Shown: in pieces, positions 62,975-64,000 of the stretch
Position numbering within the stretch: the first letter of the stretch is position 1
How the letters are laid out: the number at the start of each line of letters is the position of its first letter
NCBI GenBank assembly: GCA_015296085.1
Contig: DVDT01000015.1
Location: 1 to 64,000 of the forward strand
Source: Trichormus sp. M33_DOE_039
GTDB lineage: Bacteria; Cyanobacteriota; Cyanobacteriia; Cyanobacteriales; Nostocaceae
DNA length: 64,000 nt
Direction of reading: 5' to 3'
Position numbers and translations under genes: made by a program
The notes under the pieces: model-generated
Database searches by the model: none
Told to the model about the DNA's origin: nothing
Seen by the model: only the letters and a program-made list of their open reading frames with translations

Positions 62975-63435
62975 GTGTTTTGGGATGCGGTTTCTTGGGT
63001 GGTCAGTAGTTTTGAGTTTTCTATCCTAAATGGCAAATAAGGGAATTAGGAAAAGATAGATAGGAGAGTAATCATTATTTTCAGTCAATTTTATGGGCAA
63101 ATAGCCCTTAATTGTCTAGAGTGCGATTTTAACTAGAGTTGCTATGTTGACTTTGCGGCTAACTCATCTAGGAAGATAAGTCCGAAATTCCTGCTTATAT
63201 GCACTAAATGATAGTGTACTGTTAGATTTTTGCAGTTCCGATCTATAAAATCTTAAAAGATAAATGGCAATCTGGTGTATATTTCACAGATTGTTGTAAT
63301 TGTTATCGTTACATCAAAATACAGAATTAGCGGCATCCGTTAATTAGGTACAATGGTGATTGATAGAACACAAGAATAGCAATTTTTGCAACTTTATCTA
63401 TACTACTAGTACGATTACACAACGAGACGAACACA
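62975..63435. promoter_or_regulatory. 461-base divergent region upstream of CP12
   Basis: Contains promoters for the FIST gene and cp12. TACAAT at 63349-63354 could be a -10 box 82 bases before the CP12 start, without a good -35. No gene seen. Confidence 0.35.
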
Positions 63436-63672
63436 ATGACTGATACTCAAACCAACAAAATTCAAGACCAAATTGAACAAGAAGTAGAACAAGCTCGTGC
63501 CATCTGTGATATCTCTGGAAGCAACTCGGCAGAGTGTGCTGCTGCTTGGGATGCGGTAGAAGAATTACAGGCTGAAGCTTCCCATCAACGCCAAAACAAG
63601 CCAAAGACTGCTTTTGAACAATACTGTGATGACAACCCCGAAGCAGATGAATGCCGTCTTTACGACGAGTAA
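63436..63672 (+). CDS. cp12: CP12 Calvin-cycle regulatory protein
   Basis: Small, mostly disordered protein that in the dark/oxidised state bridges GAPDH and phosphoribulokinase into an inactive complex. 78 residues, canonical size. N-terminal cysteine pair Cys24/Cys34, the core AAAWDAVEELQAE (37-48), and the C-terminal pair Cys64/Cys73 in EQYCDDNPEADECRLYDE, whose acidic tail binds GAPDH. All four cysteines are present, so both redox disulfides can form. Monocistronic. Confidence 0.97.
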   Translation: MTDTQTNKIQDQIEQEVEQARAICDISGSNSAECAAAWDAVEELQAEASHQRQNKPKTAFEQYCDDNPEADECRLYDE

Positions 63673-64000
63673 AGACTAACTCCGGCATCTTTGTTCGGCC
63701 AGACAAGCAACCAGAAGTTGTGAGAAAATATTTTTCGCCTCTTTGTACGCCACCCCGTAATTTCAACTCTCTGTAAGAGTGGATTTGTCGCCGAAGGCAC
63801 TAAGGCTATGAACACGAGAGTTTTTGTAGGCGTATCGCACTTGTACCAATATCGTAGATTCTGCAAGTCTACCGAAATTTGCTACAGTGGGTGCAAAATA
63901 TTGCTTTTCAAACTCTGTGAGTTGCTTGTTTTTTTCTCTGTTAGCAGGGATAAGGGTGTAGCCCAACGCAAATTATGAATATAGTGAATGCAATATATTG
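63673..64000. other. 328-base 3' end of the window, no gene recognised
   Basis: Two minus-strand frames (67 and 68 codons) overlap here, with TTG-type starts and no family match. I see no hairpin or RNA gene that I can support. A gene may begin beyond the window. Confidence 0.35.

Noticed and set aside
63660-63966. Two overlapping minus-strand frames near the window end
   Set aside because: Non-ATG starts, no recognisable domain, overlap each other and cp12's 3' end; likely chance frames in spacer DNA.

Overview
The window looks like chromosomal DNA from a filamentous, heterocyst-type cyanobacterium (Nostoc/Anabaena/Trichormus group). The reasons are many HIP1 octamers (GCGATCGC), heptanucleotide tandem repeats of the GGGGATT/CCCCAAT type in spacers, a CP12 gene, a cyanobacterial sucrose synthase, a CbiG-CobJ fusion, and an N-acylglucosamine 2-epimerase that closely resembles the Anabaena enzyme. 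I see no prophage, transposase, CRISPR array or integrase. It reads as ordinary, loosely packed chromosome with several accessory islands.

Layout. 0.4-8.4 kb: HtrA-type protease, an InrS-like nickel/metal sensor, a RibD_C reductase, a MenH-like hydrolase, a tandem pair of unknown single-span membrane proteins, the epimerase, the ribosome-assembly GTPase YlqF/RbgA and a VOC protein. 8.7-19.2 kb: sucrose synthase, a peptidoglycan-binding protein, a Ca2+/H+ antiporter, a GH57-type glycosidase, a membrane-associated GTPase and a secreted DUF6816-like protein. 19.5-25 kb: an ABC exporter, tRNA-Tyr and tRNA-Thr, CbiG-CobJ (cobalamin pathway) and a FAD monooxygenase-like protein. 25.2-32.5 kb: a protein-arginine deiminase (the most unusual enzyme here), FdhD, an alpha/beta hydrolase, and a potA-potD-potB polyamine-type importer with no potC. 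32.8-37.5 kb: penicillin-binding protein 2, then ExbB/ExbD divergent from a long TonB-like protein.

37.9-47.9 kb is one leftward run of eight genes: five GT2 and one GT4 glycosyltransferases, a SAM methyltransferase and an ABC exporter. The two outermost GT2 genes are close paralogues, and two inner GT2 genes are tandem paralogues. Together they probably build and export an envelope polysaccharide or glycolipid.

48.4-64 kb: a D,D-carboxypeptidase, DUF2808 and DUF4149-like proteins, a GNAT acetyltransferase, two half-size UPF0016/GDT1 (Mn2+/Ca2+ exchanger) proteins, a Tat-exported GMC oxidoreductase with an unexplained open frame behind it, aminopeptidase P, a seven-repeat FG-GAP protein, DUF423, TrmB, a metallophosphoesterase, a FIST sensor protein and CP12.

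Recurring non-coding structure: at least three copies of a palindromic element related to GTAGTAAGGACTTTAG, and heptamer repeats that in two places run into coding sequence (the GH57 gene and trmB). Where the longest open frame begins with TTG/GTG and a better ATG with a ribosome-binding site lies just inside, the internal start is given. All family assignments come from reading the translated sequence; no database search was run.
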